Of a stretch of 64,000 bases of DNA, positions 54,166 to 62,146 are shown piece by piece. Within the stretch, counting starts at the first letter, position 1, and each line of letters begins with the position of its first letter. The stretch comes from Fasciola hepatica (Eukaryota > Platyhelminthes > Trematoda > Plagiorchiida > Fasciolidae): contig CANUEZ040000182.1 of assembly GCA_948099385.1 (NCBI GenBank), forward strand, positions 20,771,501-20,835,500, in the 5' to 3' direction. The notes below the pieces were generated by a model. It was not told the DNA's origin, made no database searches, and saw nothing but the letters and a program-made list of their open reading frames with translations. Both the position numbers and the translations under genes were made by a program.

Positions 54166-54659
54166 TGTTTCTACATGTCGTTCCCACGGATCCTGGTCTC
54201 GAACAAAGCTTTCTTTTAGTGGTAGTAGTCTTTGCAGAGCATAGTTTTGTTATTAACCCAAGGGTCAGCTGGTGTGCGCCATGGGAGGGGAACCCCTAAC
54301 TGTTTTCAAAGGCCTCTGGCTCCTTGCCGCACTGTCGGCAGAGCGGGGTGGTCCTCTTAAGACTATGAGGATCTTTCGCCTCCAGTGTCGTGAAACTCCT
54401 CCTCGTACAGTCGCTGCAATTAATACTCTGTGCAGTCCGTTTCGGCTGATACTTAACTTACAGAACCATTTCCCCCAGCTGGACCACGGGATATCTATCA
54501 CAGTGCTGTGTGCATGGCAAAGGGTGCCTGGCCATCGCCCACTATCTGGTCCAGCACCAAGTGTGCCTCTGGCACAAAGCAGCCGATGAAGGGGTCCACT
54601 TTGCCGTCCTCTCAGTCTACGGTGGTTATCTCCTGCAGGTGGGGCCACCTGGTTAAAAT

Positions 54660-55109
54660 TTCGTTCACCGACCTTGGTGCTTGCATGGGGAGATCAGCTG
54701 ATGTGAAGGCGTCCGTTGGCTTGGTTTGCTTGTTGAGTCTAGGGGGGTGAGCTGTGACCTCAACCGGCTGGCAGTCACTGATTGTGTTCCGTCCACCATG
54801 CTCACCGCCAAAGACGTCGTACTTTTAGCGAGCCCGTGTTTGTCAACAAAGCGCCCCTTCACCAGGGTTGTGTCTAATCCACTGTCGACGAAGGCCAAAG
54901 CTTTATACACCTCAGCTGGGGTCATCGCTCCCGCGGCAAAGACCCCTAAACGTACTGGTTTACTGGCAGACGGGGATCTTGGACAAATCACACTGAGCTT
55001 GGTGTTCAACTCTGGTGTAGTTTCTTCTGCCTGGTGTGCCAATCAGTGGAGTCTGCCCAAACCACCTTCGTGACCACATCCGGTTCTTGTTGGGCACGCT
55101 GTCGCCCGG
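54660..55109 (-). pseudogene. BEL-B protease region
   Basis: Frame 55042-54665 includes VICPRSPSASKPVRLGVFAA, ALAFVDSGLDTTLVKGRFVD (DSG active site) and AVSMVDGTQSVTASRLRSQL. It matches the protease of BEL-A and BEL-C. The copy breaks before the ISPCKHQGR end, and its upstream gag is cut off by the BEL-A insertion at 55109. Confidence 0.82.
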
Positions 55110-55484
55110 TGTAACGAACGTTTGAGCAATGCGTAGCCAAATTCGCAACGGATCCCGAAATCAAAAGACGATTATCCGAGATATTCTACGATACTAGATT
55201 ATTACATGAACTACGACATAAAAAATATACAAACCTCAATAATACGATCACGAGGACTCAACAACGAGAAACCGAATAGCAGCGTGTGGGCAAACAGCAC
55301 GTGCGTCACGCAGGTCCTGAACAAGGATGTGCCAAAATAGCGCTCTGGGCGCGAACAAACAACGATTGGTCCATAAAAACAACCAGTTCCTAAAGACAAG
55401 TCAATAGTGTAGGCAAATGAGTGATGTTAGGAAAAACACTGAATCGCGAGGGGGAAAGGGAGTTTTCCACGACTGGCCGTTACA
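55110..55484 (-). repeat. BEL-A 3' LTR
   Basis: 375 bp; the minus strand starts TGTAACGGCCAGTCGTGG and ends CGTTCGTTACA. The purine tract GGATTTTGGTGGGCGG lies just upstream (55500-55485). CCGGG follows the LTR on the minus strand and would be one copy of the 5-bp target duplication in BEL-B. Confidence 0.92.
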
Positions 55485-55609
55485 CCGCCCACCAAAATCC
55501 TTCTGTATCCTTAGCAGAGTCAAAGGTTCGGTATAAAGGTACTGATTCTTTCTACCTGCTTAGGCCCTGCTGTCAGTGTTCGCGCCCAAAGCTCGTCGTC
55601 AACGTTCTA

Positions 55610-56734
55610 CTACTGGTCGCACCTAACCCATTGGGTACATAGACGTGAGGCTAGTCTACATCTTCCATGAGACCAAATGACCGATGGCGGGCGTGAAGGG
55701 GCCACATAGATGCCGTCCTTGTAAAGGGCCGTCCTGTCCTGGATGTGTGCTTGAGTGAGTGTGTGTGAGTGTTTGTGTGTGCCGGGGTATACAATGAAAT
55801 CACAAAATCCCAAAGACCAATCGCTGAAATTTGCGCGTTCGTCGGCGATCATAACCACATCCCCAACTTTGAATGGTCTTGTTTTGGCCAGCCACTTCTG
55901 TCGAGTCTGCAAAGCCGGTAGGTACTCCCGTAGCCATCGCCTCCAGAAGACCTTGGCCAGATAGTTCGCTTGCTTCCACCCGTGGAGGTAGCTCCCACGA
56001 AGGTTTACCGGCTCTTGGAAACCCTTGCTTGACCTTAACGTCAACAAGTCGTTTGGGGTGAGCGTCAGGTGGGTGGGGTCGCCGTTCAATACTGGAACCA
56101 GGGGGCGGTTGTTCAGGATTCGCTCCACCTCAGTCATGACGGTGTTCAGCGTTCCGTCGTCGGGCGGCTGCTGCTCCATGATTGACAGCAATATCCGTCT
56201 GGCGGACCGGATCATGCGCTCCCATACGCCGCCTCGGTGGCTGGCCTGTGGGGGGTTGAAATGCCATCGTATGCCGTAGGCCACGGTTCGATCCTGCAGT
56301 TCGTCCCTGTTTATGTTCTTGTGCCAACGCTGCAATTCCCGGTGAGCGCCCACAAAGTTCGACCCAATATCTGAGTATATATCGGCCGGTACGCCTCTTC
56401 GGTTGATAAATCTTTGCAAGGCCCGTAGAAACGAATCGGTCGTCATCGAATGTGCGACTTCTAGGTGTACCGCACGTGACTTCATGCACCTCATGATACA
56501 TCCATATCGCTTTTCTAATCTCTTCCCGCACTTGATACACAAGGGCCCGAAATAGTCCAACCCGGTGTCACTGAACGGCCACCAGCCCGTAGTCACCCGG
56601 CATTCTGATAGTGGGGCCATGTGTTGTTTGCCCGCCGCGGCATTGCGTCTCCTACATTGCACACACCGTCGGATGACGCTCGTCACGTGACTTTCCCCGG
56701 CATGTCCCTCCACGGCGTGGACGTGTTGAATCAT
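55610..56734 (-). CDS. BEL-A integrase (open 374-codon frame)
   Basis: This frame is uninterrupted through the domain. It has an HHCC-type zinc region (HVHAVEGHAGESHV, then CVQCRRRNAAAG), first catalytic Asp in GLDYFGPLCIKCGKRLEKRY, second in IYSDIGSNFVGAHRELQRW and catalytic Glu in SHRGGVWERMIRSARRIL. Then come TEVERILNNRPLVPV and a C-terminal FWRRWLREYL and GDVVMIADE block. Integrases join the LTR ends to host DNA. In the living element this is part of the pol polyprotein, and no start codon of its own is implied. It is the best preserved LTR-element domain in the window. Confidence 0.9.
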   Translation of the reverse strand: MIQHVHAVEGHAGESHVTSVIRRCVQCRRRNAAAGKQHMAPLSECRVTTGWWPFSDTGLDYFGPLCIKCGKRLEKRYGCIMRCMKSRAVHLEVAHSMTTDSFLRALQRFINRRGVPADIYSDIGSNFVGAHRELQRWHKNINRDELQDRTVAYGIRWHFNPPQASHRGGVWERMIRSARRILLSIMEQQPPDDGTLNTVMTEVERILNNRPLVPVLNGDPTHLTLTPNDLLTLRSSKGFQEPVNLRGSYLHGWKQANYLAKVFWRRWLREYLPALQTRQKWLAKTRPFKVGDVVMIADERANFSDWSLGFCDFIVYPGTHKHSHTLTQAHIQDRTALYKDGIYVAPSRPPSVIWSHGRCRLASRLCTQWVRCDQ

Positions 56735-56737
56735 TAG

Positions 56738-57373
56738 CTATACTACAGGTTGTCTCGCAGGCAGCAGTATAGGATACTTTGTGTCGAAGTTCGGGTGGGC
56801 GTTGGTCAGCCTACCATCCACCCGCAGCAGTCCGTCGATGAGTTTGGGGTTTAAACGCTTCAGTTCGCCTCTTGGAGATGGCATGTGTTTATTGGTCGAC
56901 CCCACTTCTTCCGCCCTCTTGAGTTCTCGGGCGAAAGCCTCGCGTTGTTTCATTCTGAAAGTATCGTACTCTGCCGCTTGTGGCTCATCGGGAATTATCG
57001 GGCCGACCCGTATCCGGCCTGAGGGCCGTAGCCCTTTCATGACTAGTAAATTTCTCTTGAACCTGGTTAACCAAACTAGCGAACGAAGCGTTTTCATCCA
57101 GGAAGAAAAACTGACCAATCGCGATAGAATGGATGTCACTTCGACGACGATGGCCGCTATCACTACGCCTTTGATCTTCAATTCTACTTCAGTAGGGGGT
57201 TTTAATCCGAACACGGGCCAGTCCTGTTTAGGCGCTTGCAGGAAGTTTGGCCCTCTAGTCCACGTGTCTAATTGCCTGAAGTTGGTTGCACCCCGGGAGC
57301 ACAGATCGGCTGGATTATCGCCAGACCTGACATGCTTCCACTGGTTCATGGCTGATTCATCATGGATAATCAT
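56738..57373 (-). pseudogene. BEL-A pol segment between RNase H and integrase
   Basis: A 211-codon frame in the integrase frame, separated from it only by a stop near 56737. It includes WKHVRSGDNPADLCSRGATN, FLQAPKQDWPVFGLKP, SSWMKTLRSLVWLTRFKRNL and LKRLNPKLIDGLLRVDGRLT. These are standard BEL pol blocks; the SGDNPAD motif closes RNase H. The stop is one of the few lesions in this copy. Confidence 0.85.
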
Positions 57374-57406
57374 GAGTCGGTTAGCGACGAAAGTACTAAA
57401 CAGGCT

Positions 57407-57808
57407 CTAGAGGTTGTCAATGAAGTAAGGTACTATCGTTGAGTCCGTCCAAAAGCTAGCCGACCAAATGTAGAGATCGAAACATCTCTTCACAGCTTGC
57501 ACCACCCTGATTGCCAACACGGCTGCGCTGAGTTCAAGGCGTGGGATTGAGACCGACTTCAGTGGAGCAACGCGGGCTTTGGCGAACAGGATCCTCGTGG
57601 TATATTGTCCATCTCCTGCGCACCATCGTCCGTAAACCACAGCTCCATAACCGACTTCGGATGCATCGGAAAAGGCATGTAGTTCTTCAGTCCGCGTCGT
57701 ATGGCCGGCAGTCAAACATCGTGGGATTTTATGTCCCCTAATTTCTTCAAGGTGTTTAAAAATTCTTCCCATTCCAACCGGTCTCCTCGGCCCAGTTACT
57801 GGTCCCAA
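57407..57808 (-). pseudogene. BEL-A RNase H
   Basis: It carries EELHAFSDASEVGYGAVVYG (first Asp), ARVAPLKSVSIPRLELSAAV (Glu region) and SASFWTDSTIVPYFIDNL (second Asp). The expected catalytic acids are all present. Upstream, MGPVTGPRRPVGMGRIFKH is in a frame shifted from the RT, so a frameshift lies between them. Confidence 0.87.
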
Positions 57809-58476
57809 TCAACTTTCTTACGGCACAGCCGCTGCAGCAGGATCTTTCCGGGTAGCAGCCATGGTGAGAAGAAACCGAGCGGGTCGAACAAACTTGAGAC
57901 GGCAGATAGTATGCCACGACGGGGTATTGGCGGCTCGGGAAAGTTCAGCTCGAAAACAAAATCGTCCGTTTCCGCGTCCCATTGTATTCCTAAAGTGTGC
58001 TCGATAGGAAGTGGAGAGCCGTCCAAATCTCTTATCCTTTCGGCCTTTTCGTGATAAGGGATGACCTTCCGCACTTCTGAACCGTTCGACATCCATTTAG
58101 TTAGATGGAAGCCGCCCTCTTCCAGAAATCTCGTCAGACCCCTGAATTGCTCTAGAGCTGATTCCACATCATCGAATGACCGAAGGTAGTCATCGACGTA
58201 GAAACTTCTGCTGACGCTACCTACCACCGTCCGATGGACTGGATCGCCATGTTTGTTCGCTGATTCTCAGAGGGCGTAGTTTGCACAAAATGGTGACGAT
58301 ATGGCTCCGAAGGGGTGGACGGTCATCCTATAATTCACCACTGCGTTGTCCCGGTCGCTCCTTTCCAACCACAGGGAACGCAACGCATCTAGTTCCCCCA
58401 CCGGAATCTTCACCTGATGGAACATTCCCCTAATGTCGGCAGACAAAACCACTTTACCCACTCTGAAACGGCACAA
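57796..58476 (-). pseudogene. BEL-A reverse transcriptase
   Basis: Two frames: 58476-58267 (FRVGKVVLSADIRGMFHQVK, LDALRSLWLE and YRMTVHPFGAISSPFCANYA) and 58227-57796 (SFYVDDYLRSFDDVESALEQ with catalytic YVDD, then FHLTKWMSNGSEV and LSAVSSLFDPLGFFSPWLL). All main palm blocks are present. A stop and a frame change near 58265 break the domain. Confidence 0.9.
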
Positions 58477-58725
58477 AACATCGATCAGTGGTGTAGTCCA
58501 TTCAGGCCCTTGTAGTAAGCGATCGCTTAACTACTTGCCCTGGAACTTGGCCGCACAGTCGAAAACCACCCGCAGTTTATCGGGTTTCATGGGGTTGATA
58601 ACCGGGTGGTGAGGCAGATACCAGGTAACCCTTTTGCCGTCGGTGTTGGTGGGCACTTTTTCAACGTAACCGAGGGCTTCGTTTCGCTTCATTAAATCCG
58701 CGTATCGTTTTCACGGATTCTGGTC

Positions 58726-59507
58726 TCAAATGAAGCGTTCTTTCAGTAATCGTTGGAGAACATAACTTCTGTTGTCAGTCCACGGGTCGACGGATGTGCG
58801 CCATGGGAGGGGAACCTCGAACTGTTTTTTGAGGCCTCTAGTGCCTTGCCGTACCGTTTGTAGAGCGGAGTGATCCTCCTGAGACAACGATGGTCTTTCG
58901 TCTCCAATGTCATGAAACTCCTTTTCATACAGCCGCTGCAGATGGTACTCTATGCGGTCCGTTTCGGCGGATAAGTAATTCGCGGAACCACGTACCCCTA
59001 CTGGACCATATAACATCCATCCCAGAGCCGTGCGTACGGTATAAGGTGCCTGGCGGTCGTTCACTCTCTGGTCAAGCACCCAATGCGCCTCTGGCACGTC
59101 GCAGCCGATGAGGAAATCCACCTCATCATCTTCCCAGTCTACAACGGTTACATCCTGCAGGTGGGGCCACCGAGTCAAGATTGCGTTCACCGACCTTGGT
59201 GCTCGCATGGGGAGATCCGCTAACGTGAATGCTTCCGTTGGTTCAATTTCCTCGTTAGTGTCTAGAGAGATGAGTTGCAGCCTCAATCTACCGGCAGTCA
59301 TTACCTGTGTTCCACCCACCGTGCTCACTGCCAACGACGTCGCACATTTAGCCAGTTGGTGTTTGTCGGCAAACCGCTCTTTCACTAAAGTGGTGCCGGA
59401 TCCACTATCAACGAAAGCCAACGCCTTGACTATCCCAGTCGGAGTCACTACTCCCACGGCCACTACGCCTAAACGTACCGGTTTACTGGCAGATCGTGAA
59501 GTGTCCA
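58726..59507 (-). pseudogene. BEL-A protease and pre-RT block
   Basis: From the LINE junction the frame reads SRSASKPVRLGVVAVGVVTP, ALAFVDSGSGTTLVKERFAD (protease DSG), LADLPMRAPRSVNAILTRWP, LIGCDVPEAHWVLDQRVNDR and APYTVRTALGWMLYGPVGVR, then FEVPLPWRTSVDPWTDNRSY. It is uninterrupted up to a stop near 58726. The residues before SRSAS in this open frame come from the inserted LINE, not from BEL-A. Confidence 0.88.
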
Positions 59508-59689
59508 GGCCTGGAGGGGGCTGTTTAGCCTTTGTCAAATGCACTATCCACGCTAGTGTTATCGACCACCCCTCTCTTCTCCTTATTGAGGATTCGTTAT
59601 GGCTTTCCATTCATGCCTCCGGCCAGAACCTCCTCCTTGGCTGCGTCTACGTCCCCCCGGGTCTGGAGCCTGCATAAATTGACTCCGCC

Positions 59690-61732
59690 GTGGATGTCTT
59701 TAATGCTGCGCTTGACTACCCTGTCAGTGCAAAAATTTTTGCGGGTGACTTTAACTTTCCTTCAATTTGCTGGTCCTCCTATACTAGCCCTCCCGCCCTC
59801 TCCACCTTCCTTTCTTGTGTCCGTCTTGTTGGATGGACCCAACATGTCTCCTGCCCTACTAGGGGGAACAACATCTTGGACCTAGTATTCTCCATTGATG
59901 TCCCTGGTATGATCACCCAGACTACTGATCACTTTCCAGGTAGTGACCACCGTATTGTCAGGTGCAAGTTCAGCTGTTCTCATCCGATGCAATCCTCTCC
60001 CCCTGTTCTGACTTCCTACCGTTCCTGTAACTGGCCCCTAGTGCCAACGATAATCCAATCCCTTAACTGGGACACATTTTTTCTTTCATCGGATCTCCTC
60101 ACTGTTATGAACTCTCCCTACTCCAACCTCCTACAATGCCTAAATACCGCCAACCCATGTGCCGATCCACGCCCCAAATCCAGCAGCCCACGCCTGTCAC
60201 TTTTAGAGCGTAAACTGTCTAAGCTGCAACTTACCTTCGCTAGATCACACGGTTTTACGATTCTCCTGCGCATAAACCAGCTACAACTGAGGCTGCGATG
60301 CATGGTCGATTGGCATCTGAGAAGGAAAGAGGCCATCGCCCTAGCACACCCAAACAAAACTGGCTACCTGTCCAACCTCCATAGTAAAAGGTCCAATCAA
60401 TCCAATCATACCTCGCCCAAGTTCCTCATCTGCGGCTCATCTACCGCCAATACTCCAGCGTCTATTTCTGAGGCCTTCAATGAGCATTTTTCTTTCTCCC
60501 TTATAAGCTGTCCTGGTATTCCCCCTCCTACAATTCACCCCTGCACATCTGCCTCTCTTTCATCGATTCCCTTCACCCATTTAGAAATTGAAAAATCAGT
60601 TTCGTCTATTAAACCTTCCTCGAAACTGGGACCAGATGATCTCCCACCGGCTCTCCTCCGTTTCGGCGATCCTGACCTCCCTTTATTGTTACTTAATATG
60701 TATACCACCTCCATGCTTCACAGTTTTGTCCCGCCTCAATGGAAATCCTCTGTTATAGTTCCGCGCTTCAAAAAAAGCGTATTACACGACCAAGATAACT
60801 ATCGGCCCATTAATCACACCCCAGTAGTCTGCAAAATTATGGAGAGAATTATCAAAAAACATATTGTCCAGTACCTCTTATCTAACAACCTGCTGAACCC
60901 TGGTCAGCATGGTTTCTTGAGCTCCCGTTTCTGCTCTTCCTGCCAGCTTGACTTTCTCAATGTCCTATCGTCTGCTACCGACGCCGGCAACTCTGTAATT
61001 GTCCTGTACCTCGACATGTCTAAGGCTTTTGACCGTGTTCCCCATATTCATCTGTTGGCCAAAATCCGATCTCTCGGTATTACTGACCCTCTCCTCTCCT
61101 GGCTATCCTCCTATCTCTCTCACAGATCACAAGCCGTGCTCGTCGACGGCCACCTATCTTCCGCCAAACCAATTACTAGCGACGTCATCCAAGGCAGTGT
61201 CCTAGGCCCATTACTATTCCCTATTTATATCAATGACATTTTCTCTTCTATTCGACACGGCACTCCTTTCCTCTTTGCCGACGATATAAAAATAGCGTAC
61301 TCTTTCCTCCCTAGTGACCTATCCGTGACTCTGTGCAACATATCGCATGACTTACTCGTTCTCCAAACTTGGTGCATCTCGTGGTTCATGAAATTCTCCG
61401 CGGAGAAAAGCTTCCTCCTACCATACAACTGCACCGTACCACCCGGCCAAATTTGTCTGGACGGCCTGCCCATCCCCACACAGCCCATGGTTACCGATCT
61501 TGGCGTACGCTACTCTTGTTCCTTTAACTTCTCAGAACAGACATCGTTCCAAATCGCTAAGGCTAAGCGAACCCTAGGCCTGATCAATCGGTGTTTCTTA
61601 ATACCGGCCAGTCGCCTCTCCGTGTATCTCTCACACGTGAGACCGCTCCTAGAATATTGTCCCATTACCTCCAGCCTCTGGCCACGTTCCTCTATTGTAT
61701 CTCTTGAGAACGTTCAGCGTACTTTCACCTAA
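59690..61732 (+). CDS. LINE-D ORF2: endonuclease end and reverse transcriptase
   Basis: 680 codons. The endonuclease part has IFAGDFNFPSICWSS (GDFN), TRGNNILDLVFSIDV and FPGSDHRIVRCKFSC (SDH). RT blocks: SKLGPDDLPPALLRFGDPDL, NYRPINHTPVVCKIMERIIK, NPGQHGFLSSRFCSSCQLDF, VLYLDMSKAFDRVPHIHLLA, SDVIQGSVLGPLLFPIYIND, the catalytic FADD in TPFLFADDIKIAYSF, and the thumb with MVTDLGVRYSCSFNFSEQTS. QGSVLGPLLFP differs slightly from the usual LLFL. The annotated Met is only the first after the upstream TAA; the true protein starts earlier and is truncated. Confidence 0.92.
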   Translation: MDVFNAALDYPVSAKIFAGDFNFPSICWSSYTSPPALSTFLSCVRLVGWTQHVSCPTRGNNILDLVFSIDVPGMITQTTDHFPGSDHRIVRCKFSCSHPMQSSPPVLTSYRSCNWPLVPTIIQSLNWDTFFLSSDLLTVMNSPYSNLLQCLNTANPCADPRPKSSSPRLSLLERKLSKLQLTFARSHGFTILLRINQLQLRLRCMVDWHLRRKEAIALAHPNKTGYLSNLHSKRSNQSNHTSPKFLICGSSTANTPASISEAFNEHFSFSLISCPGIPPPTIHPCTSASLSSIPFTHLEIEKSVSSIKPSSKLGPDDLPPALLRFGDPDLPLLLLNMYTTSMLHSFVPPQWKSSVIVPRFKKSVLHDQDNYRPINHTPVVCKIMERIIKKHIVQYLLSNNLLNPGQHGFLSSRFCSSCQLDFLNVLSSATDAGNSVIVLYLDMSKAFDRVPHIHLLAKIRSLGITDPLLSWLSSYLSHRSQAVLVDGHLSSAKPITSDVIQGSVLGPLLFPIYINDIFSSIRHGTPFLFADDIKIAYSFLPSDLSVTLCNISHDLLVLQTWCISWFMKFSAEKSFLLPYNCTVPPGQICLDGLPIPTQPMVTDLGVRYSCSFNFSEQTSFQIAKAKRTLGLINRCFLIPASRLSVYLSHVRPLLEYCPITSSLWPRSSIVSLENVQRTFT

Positions 61733-62146
61733 AGGCTGTTGGGCGTATCACTAGCCCTGACATACCGCCAGCGCTGTAAGCTCCTAAAAATTGAGCCTCT
61801 ATGGATTCGTCGCATGAGGCTCAACCTGGTTTTCCTCTTTAAGCTAATCCATAACCTGGCCTACACCTCTTATCCCATCTCATTCGCTGCGCCCTGCTCC
61901 TACCCGATCCGACACCGTGCCTTCTCTCTCACTGTCCCTCATTCTAATCTCTGTCTGAAGTCCCGATTCTTTCTGCCAGCCTATTCCAAAATCTGGAATA
62001 AGCTGCCCCTTAGCTTACGCAGTGCCTCCTCAATGTTCGCTTTTTGGCGCGCACTTTTGTCATACTTAACAGTCCCCAATGCTATATTGCTCACCAATGA
62101 GCTCGTCTCCGCCGACCTGGCCTTTGAAAGAGGCCTCACACTGTAA
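61733..62146 (+). pseudogene. LINE-D ORF2, C-terminal part after a premature stop
   Basis: In the same frame as the 680-codon part, past TAA at 61730-61732. It reads YRQRCKLLKIEPLWIRRMRL, FKLIHNLAYTSYPISF, SLTVPHSNLCLKSRFFLPAY and SKIWNKLPLSLRSASSMFAF, the usual CR1-type C-terminus with the W-N-x-L-P motif. The TAA lies where a single C-to-T change of CAA would explain it. Confidence 0.85.

Larger units (their letters stand above)
50006..55109 (-). mobile_element. BEL-B, BEL/Pao element, left part of a nest
   Basis: The minus-strand order from 55109 down is: end of gag/protease, RT, RNase H, integrase, 3' UTR, purine tract and 3' LTR (50376-50006). At 55109 the element is cut by the 3' LTR of BEL-A, so its gag and 5' LTR must lie to the right of BEL-A, beyond 64000. 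The protein fragments are close to those of BEL-A but carry more stops and frame changes, as expected for the older, outer element. Confidence 0.87.
55110..59507 (-). mobile_element. BEL-A, BEL/Pao element nested in BEL-B
   Basis: On the minus strand, from 59507 down: protease and linker, RT, RNase H, connection, a complete integrase frame, purine tract and 3' LTR. It is interrupted at about 59507 by a plus-strand LINE, so its gag and 5' LTR are expected to the right of that LINE. Coding damage is moderate (few stops), so it is younger than BEL-B. Its LTR is close to the solo LTR at 35617-35992. Confidence 0.88.
59508..62146 (+). mobile_element. LINE-D, CR1/Jockey-like element inserted in BEL-A
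   Basis: One reading frame runs through the whole segment with only two stops (TAA at 59675-59677 and TAA at 61730-61732). It begins within the endonuclease (GGCLAFVKC), so the element is 5'-truncated. After the RT it continues to a natural-looking end at 62146. It is plus strand, opposite to BEL-A. Codon usage is strongly pyrimidine-rich, unlike the other LINEs here. The 3' end of the element was not found; pyrimidine-rich sequence continues to the window edge. Confidence 0.9.

Noticed and set aside
55421..55642. Short plus-strand ORF across the BEL-A LTR
   Set aside because: It is read through the LTR and purine tract, has no domain, and its partner in the solo LTR at 35617-35992 merges with unrelated CR1 coding sequence.
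59675..61732. TAA used as a sense codon in the LINEs
   Set aside because: In-frame TAA codons occur in LINE-D and CR1-A, but NOG1 ends at TAA and the LINE lesions fit single mutations. A changed nuclear code is not supported.
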